64,000 nt of DNA from Thermotoga sp. SG1 (GTDB lineage: Bacteria > Thermotogota > Thermotogae > Thermotogales > Thermotogaceae): the NCBI RefSeq assembly GCF_002865985.1, contig NZ_LNDD01000002.1, forward strand, positions 92,563-156,562. Direction: 5' to 3'. Under the pieces are notes generated by a model. The model was not told where the DNA came from. It searched no databases and saw only the letters and a program-made list of their open reading frames with translations. Positions 59,079-64,000 of the stretch are shown in pieces. The first letter of the stretch is position 1, and each line of letters opens with the position of its first letter. Both the position numbers and the translations under genes were made by a program.

Positions 59079-59279
59079 ATGAGAGGTACGGTTAAGTGGT
59101 TTGACTCTAAGAAAGGCTACGGTTTCATCACTATGGAGAACGGAGAGGACATCTTCGTTCACTGGTCGGCGATCCAGATGGATGGTTTCAAGACCCTCAG
59201 GGAAAACGAACCAGTTGAGTTCGATGTCCAACAGGGAACCAAGGGCCCTCAGGCTGTCAATGTGAGACCTGTTAGATAA
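59079..59279 (+). CDS. csp: Cold shock protein
   Basis: 66 residues from ATG 59079 (AAAAGGAGTGATT before). It has RNP1 KGYGFIT and RNP2 DIFVHWSAI, with [14 protein letters not shown] at the start. These bind single-stranded RNA and DNA and melt RNA structures. An extension to 59010 would lack a ribosome site. It is a single-gene unit with its own promoters and a strong terminator 22 bases past the stop. T. maritima has at least two such proteins and this is one paralogue. Confidence 0.96.
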   Translation: MRGTVKWFDSKKGYGFITMENGEDIFVHWSAIQMDGFKTLRENEPVEFDVQQGTKGPQAVNVRPVR

Positions 59280-59300
59280 TCGAGGACGAAACCAATCCAG

Positions 59301-59329
59301 GCCCCGGTGTTCATCACCGGGGCTTTTTT
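59301..59329 (+). terminator. Terminator after csp
   Basis: GCCCCGGTG and CACCGGGGC (59301-59309, 59315-59323) with a five-base loop, followed by TTTTTT. Strong intrinsic terminator. Confidence 0.95.
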
Positions 59330-59331
59330 GA

Positions 59332-60768
<1,437 letters not shown>

Positions 60769-60801
60769 AATACATATGTTAAAACAAACAGGGGTGAGAA
60801 A

Positions 60802-61563
60802 ATGAGGTTAGCCTTTTTCGGTGATGTGCATGGTAACCTTGAAGCTCTAAACGCTGTTCTGGAAGATATACAGAGAAGAGGTGTGGACGAGATCTTCTGT
60901 TTGGGAGATCTTGTGGGATACGGTCCAGACCCTGAGGCGGTCGTTCAACTGGTGAAGGAAAGAAACATCAAAACGATCATGGGAAATTACGACGATGCGG
61001 TGGGTTATTCGAAAGAAAGCTGTGGATGTTCTTACGCACCAGGCAGAGAAACGGAAGTGGGTGACATCTCACTCAATTGGTCCATTGAAAACACCTCCAA
61101 AGAGACAAAAGAATTCCTGAAATCCCTCCCAAAAAGAATGAGTTTCGAAGTGGAGGGAGTCAGGTTTCTCCTTGTTCATGGGAGTCCCTTCAACGAACTT
61201 TTGGAGTACGTAAAACCAAACACTCCTTCTGAAAGGTTGAAAGAGATAGCCAGTAAAGTCGAAGAAAATGTAATCGTGAACGGGCATACGCATCTTCCTA
61301 TGGTGAGATGGGTTTCGGGCAAACTCATTCTGAACCCGGGAAGTGTTGGAAGACCAAAAGACGGCGACCCGAGGGCCTCTTACATGATTGTAGATGTCAA
61401 AAGTGGTGTGATCTCTTTTGAGACGATAAGGGTGGCCTATGACGTGAAGACCACAGTAGAAAAGATCGTAAAGAAAGGTCTTCCGATCGAACTTGCAACG
61501 GTTCTGGCTCTCGGGCAAACGTTCGATATGGGACCGGGAAAAGTCACATTCACTCTGAGATAG
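60802..61563 (+). CDS. Metallophosphoesterase (YfcE/MJ0936-like)
   Basis: 253 residues with calcineurin-like metal sites: GDVHGNLEALNAV near 7-19, LGDLVGYGPDP near 34-44, GNYDDAVGY near 60-68, HGSPFNELLEY near 129-139 and NGHTHLPM near 160-167. These bind two metals and cut phosphomonoesters or diesters, often with a cyclic nucleotide or protein-phosphate substrate. Substrate unknown here. The ATG at 60802 follows GGGGTGAGAAA. It begins 33 bases after gltX and its 3' end overlaps the convergent radical SAM gene by 14 bases. Confidence 0.87.
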   Translation: MRLAFFGDVHGNLEALNAVLEDIQRRGVDEIFCLGDLVGYGPDPEAVVQLVKERNIKTIMGNYDDAVGYSKESCGCSYAPGRETEVGDISLNWSIENTSKETKEFLKSLPKRMSFEVEGVRFLLVHGSPFNELLEYVKPNTPSERLKEIASKVEENVIVNGHTHLPMVRWVSGKLILNPGSVGRPKDGDPRASYMIVDVKSGVISFETIRVAYDVKTTVEKIVKKGLPIELATVLALGQTFDMGPGKVTFTLR

Positions 61564-62332
61564 CAAAGGCACAGCATCCTTTGAACTTTCCAGATCCATC
61601 GACAGGTTTTGTTACAACATCGACCAGATCTTTCACGATGATTTGAAGATCTTTTCTGTACACACCCTTTGGTTGCATACAGCCAAGGACAACCGTTTTG
61701 AACAGTTTTCTTGCTTTTTCGAAGATACGAAGGATTTCTTTCGGATCCGGTGGGGAGTGTTTGCCAAACGGAGTGTTCGATGTTGGGATGAAAACGTTCA
61801 AAACTACGGAATCTGTTTCCTTCGAGAGGATCTCCAGTGCTTTTTCCTCGTGACTGATCCGTCCACCGAGTATTCCTACTGTGATGTGGAACACCACTTT
61901 CCTGTAAAAACGAGAAATGTTCAGAATGTCTTCAGGTGTAAGATCGAGCCGATAGATTTTCTTTAAAACACTTGAATCTCCGAAGAAATCCATGGAAACC
62001 ACATCTGCAAGATCTCTTGCCAGATGAGACTTTTGAAAGCCCACATGAAAGTTGTAGAGAAGATCGTACTTTTTCTTGTATTCTCGCAATTCATTTTCAT
62101 ATCGATCAAAGGGGATGGAGCCGTCAAAAAGCATTCCACCACTTATCAGAAAACTTCTGTAGCCTTTTTCTACGTAAACTGGTATCTCCTCAACGGAGAT
62201 CATGTGTTTCAGATAGTGAGCACCGCAGTGAGGACAGTTCAGAGTGCAAAACGTTCCCGTTACACTCACAGGGATCGTGTGGGATGGATCGACCGTCACG
62301 GACAACACCTCTTTTTTTAGAAGATCATACAA
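61550..62332 (-). CDS. Radical SAM protein of unknown function
   Basis: 260 residues if started at TTG 62332. CTLNCPHC near 29-36 is a CxxxCxxC site for a 4Fe-4S cluster, followed by barrel-like segments GYRSFLISGGMLFDG near 57-71 and FHITVGILGGRISHEEKALEIL near 148-169. The end is Cys-rich (VLGCMQPKG, GCCAFAI). I cannot name the reaction. The start is uncertain: TTG 62332 has no ribosome site and lies in a palindrome, whereas GTG 62299 has AGAGGTG six bases before it and would give 249 residues. It is convergent with the phosphoesterase and divergent from the 5'-nucleotidase. Confidence 0.8.
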   Translation of the reverse strand: MYDLLKKEVLSVTVDPSHTIPVSVTGTFCTLNCPHCGAHYLKHMISVEEIPVYVEKGYRSFLISGGMLFDGSIPFDRYENELREYKKKYDLLYNFHVGFQKSHLARDLADVVSMDFFGDSSVLKKIYRLDLTPEDILNISRFYRKVVFHITVGILGGRISHEEKALEILSKETDSVVLNVFIPTSNTPFGKHSPPDPKEILRIFEKARKLFKTVVLGCMQPKGVYRKDLQIIVKDLVDVVTKPVDGSGKFKGCCAFAISE

Positions 62333-62347
62333 AATGATACCATTTTG
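62330..62347. promoter_or_regulatory. 18-base palindrome between divergent radical SAM and 5'-nucleotidase genes
   Basis: CAAAATGATACCATTTTG has perfect 7-base arms. On the minus strand it contains TGGTATCAT, an extended -10, which would start transcription near 62327, inside or after the TTG 62332. On the plus strand TAAAAT at 62352-62357 may be the -10 of the 5'-nucleotidase gene. It looks like an operator shared by both genes. Confidence 0.55.
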
Positions 62348-62373
62348 GAGTTAAAATTTCTGGGGGTGATGGT

Positions 62374-63900
62374 ATGAGAAGGTATCTGGTACTGTTTCTT
62401 GTTCTTCTGATCAGTGTGTTCCTTCTTGGTGTCAGACTCACGATTCTTCATGTTAACGACACCCATGGACACGCCTGGGCATTCGACGAATATCAAAATC
62501 CAGGAATAGGGGGACTTGCCGCTATCGCGACGATAGTGGAGGAAGTGAAAAGAGAAGTCGAAGGTCAGGGAGGATATGTGATCTTCCTTCACGCAGGTGA
62601 TTTGAACACAGGAGTTCCTGAGTCCGATCTTCAGGACGCGATACCGGACATCGTGGGCTACAACATGATAGGACTTTCTGCCATGGCAGTAGGAAACCAT
62701 GAGTTCGACAATCCGAGGGACGTTCTTCTCAAGCAGATGAAATTCGCTGATTTTCCGTTTCTTTCTGCAAACATCGTAAAGGAAAACGGAGAGCCGTTCT
62801 TCACACCGTACATACTCAAAGATTTCGGTGAGTTGAAAGTCGCTGTAATCGGTTTCACCACGGAGGAGACAACTATCCTTGAGCCCCTCTATCTTGAAGG
62901 TCTGAAGTTTGAAAACACCCTGAATGTGGCACAGAAGATAGCACTTGAGTTGAAAAACCAGGCAGACGTTGTGATCGCTCTTGCTCACCTTGACTGGGGA
63001 GAGCCGGAAAAGGAAGGCATCACCACGACGCACCAGTTGGCGAAAGTTGATGGAATAGACGTGGTTGTGGCGGGCCACAGTCATGTCCTTGGCTCGGAGG
63101 TAGTGGATGGGAAGATAATAGTTTCTGCGGGTGAATATGGGAAATACGTGGGAAGGCTTGATCTGGATGTAGAGGATGGAGAAATTGTGGCATGGCACTG
63201 GCAGGCCATTCCCGTCAATTTGAAGGTGTACAGAGACGGAAAGTACGAGTACGTTGAAAAGCCCTACCTTGAGAACAGATACGTTGCAAAAGCGCTCGAA
63301 TATTTCAAGAAAGTCGGTGATGAAAAACTCGATACTGTGATCGGAGAGACAAAGATCTTCCTTGACGGAGAAAGAGAACACGTAAGATCGAGAACTACAA
63401 ATCTTGCCAACCTGATAACAGATGCCATGAGATGGAAAGTAAAAGCAGACATAGCACTCACAAACGGTGGAGGAATAAGAGCCTCTATAAAACCAGGGAA
63501 GGTCACTGTGAGGGACATCCTTACGGTCCTTCCTTTTGGCAACACTCTTTACGTGCTGGAACTCACCGGTGAACAGATCATGAAAGTCCTCGAATACGCC
63601 GCCACAATACCGGAAGGGAAGGGAGCGTTTCTTCAGGTCTCAGGACTCACATGGAAGAGCAAAGACGGAAAGGTCGTAGAAGTTCTGGTGAATGGAGAAC
63701 CTCTGGATCCGAAAAAAACATACAGGGTTGTGACGAACAACTACATGGCGGGTGGTGGAGATGGCTATACAATGCTAAAAGAATGGGGAGGATACGACAC
63801 GGGTTATCTCATGTCAGACGCCGTCATAGAGTATATACAGAATGTGTTGAACGGTGTAATAGAAGAGTATGATGATTCACAGAGGTACATCAGAGAGTAA
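62374..63900 (+). CDS. Secreted 5'-nucleotidase / UshA-like metallophosphatase
   Basis: 508 residues with a signal peptide (about 1-19). The N-terminal metallophosphatase domain has LHVNDTHGHAWAF near 25-37, AGDLNTG near 76, GNHEFDNPRD near 109-118 and AGHSHV near 231. The C-terminal 5'-nucleotidase domain has TNLANLITDAMRWK near 347 and ALTNGGGIRASIKPG near 365-379. Such enzymes release phosphate and nucleosides from nucleotides outside the cell. The ATG at 62374 follows GGGGGTGATGGT. No lipobox or C-terminal anchor is seen. It is a single-gene unit with a strong terminator. Confidence 0.92.
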   Translation: MRRYLVLFLVLLISVFLLGVRLTILHVNDTHGHAWAFDEYQNPGIGGLAAIATIVEEVKREVEGQGGYVIFLHAGDLNTGVPESDLQDAIPDIVGYNMIGLSAMAVGNHEFDNPRDVLLKQMKFADFPFLSANIVKENGEPFFTPYILKDFGELKVAVIGFTTEETTILEPLYLEGLKFENTLNVAQKIALELKNQADVVIALAHLDWGEPEKEGITTTHQLAKVDGIDVVVAGHSHVLGSEVVDGKIIVSAGEYGKYVGRLDLDVEDGEIVAWHWQAIPVNLKVYRDGKYEYVEKPYLENRYVAKALEYFKKVGDEKLDTVIGETKIFLDGEREHVRSRTTNLANLITDAMRWKVKADIALTNGGGIRASIKPGKVTVRDILTVLPFGNTLYVLELTGEQIMKVLEYAATIPEGKGAFLQVSGLTWKSKDGKVVEVLVNGEPLDPKKTYRVVTNNYMAGGGDGYTMLKEWGGYDTGYLMSDAVIEYIQNVLNGVIEEYDDSQRYIRE

Positions 63901-63929
63901 GGCGGGGGTTCCCCGCCTTTTATTTTTTT
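63900..63929 (+). terminator. Terminator after the 5'-nucleotidase gene
   Basis: GGCGGGG and CCCCGCC around a short loop, followed by TTTTATTTTTTT. The remaining 70 bases to the window end hold nothing I recognise. Confidence 0.93.
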
Positions 63930-64000
63930 CTCATTCTTGAGGACTTAGTATAAAAATTATAAGCATACAACAACACAGTTTTATTCACTAAACCACGGTA

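Noticed and set aside
58850..59080. 77-residue extension of the decarboxylase
   Set aside because: No ribosome site, Cys- and Phe-rich, and it runs through the csp promoters; ATG 58849 has GGGAGG.
62317..63381. 354-codon open frame opposite the 5'-nucleotidase gene
   Set aside because: Shadow of a gene with full family motifs; unlikely composition.

Overview
The window looks like chromosome of a hyperthermophilic Thermotoga species of the T. maritima / T. neapolitana group. The gene content and order match what I remember of the end of the T. maritima numbering (ribD, aglA, mal operon, amyA to pulA, ROK regulator, cellobiose phosphorylase, alpha-mannosidase, recA, nfi, ldh, minD, csp, gltX, 5'-nucleotidase). 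Several proteins differ from the MSB8 versions I remember, so I do not assign a species. Genes are densely packed, ATGA overlaps are frequent, GTG and TTG starts are common, and strong GGAGGTG ribosome sites are the rule. I saw no rRNA, tRNA, IS element or CRISPR array. Layout: (1) 1-1.7 kb: riboflavin genes ribD-ribE (minus) behind an FMN riboswitch with a terminator hairpin. (2) 1.7-21.7 kb: alpha-glucan use. A minus-strand malE-malF-malG-cyclomaltodextrinase operon and a separate GH4 alpha-glucosidase are divergent from a plus-strand operon: lipoprotein alpha-amylase, two lipoproteins, two barrel-like envelope proteins (one with three CBM48-like modules), pullulanase, and then a secreted WD40-type protein. 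(3) 21.7-33.8 kb: beta-glucoside and glucose/trehalose-type use. A ROK regulator sits with a CUT2 ABC transporter (Glu type), then a CUT1 ABC transporter (Tre type), GH1 beta-glucosidase and GH94 cellobiose phosphorylase. (4) 33.8-35.4 kb: a DUF4382 lipoprotein gene broken by a TGA codon, and an unrecognised 59-residue gene. (5) 35.4-43.5 kb: a mannoside locus with GH38 alpha-mannosidase, GH130 phosphorylase, two permeases, a solute-binding-protein gene interrupted by an in-frame TGA, and a LacI regulator with two palindromic operators. (6) 43.5-64 kb: housekeeping genes (rny, recX, recA, thpR, pgsA, rimO, DUF4416, RodZ-like, nfi, LytR family, ldh, ecfT, lon-like, minD, minE, yjbQ, PLP decarboxylase, csp, gltX, phosphoesterase, radical SAM, 5'-nucleotidase). 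How the parts fit: extracellular amylase and pullulanase cut starch-like glucans, and envelope modules probably hold substrate or let it diffuse. MalEFG imports maltodextrins, and cytoplasmic cyclomaltodextrinase and AglA finish degradation. The beta-glucan and mannoside loci repeat the scheme with a binding protein, two permeases and intracellular glycosidases or phosphorylases. All four ABC operons carry a GC-rich hairpin directly after the binding-protein gene, which suggests a shared way of making more binding protein than permease. Most interesting leads: the possible Sus-like glucan capture system at 12-17 kb, the two isolated in-frame TGA codons, the giant coiled-coil insert in MalG, the LacI operator buried in the lacI coding region, and the 59-residue gene with a palindrome over its promoter.
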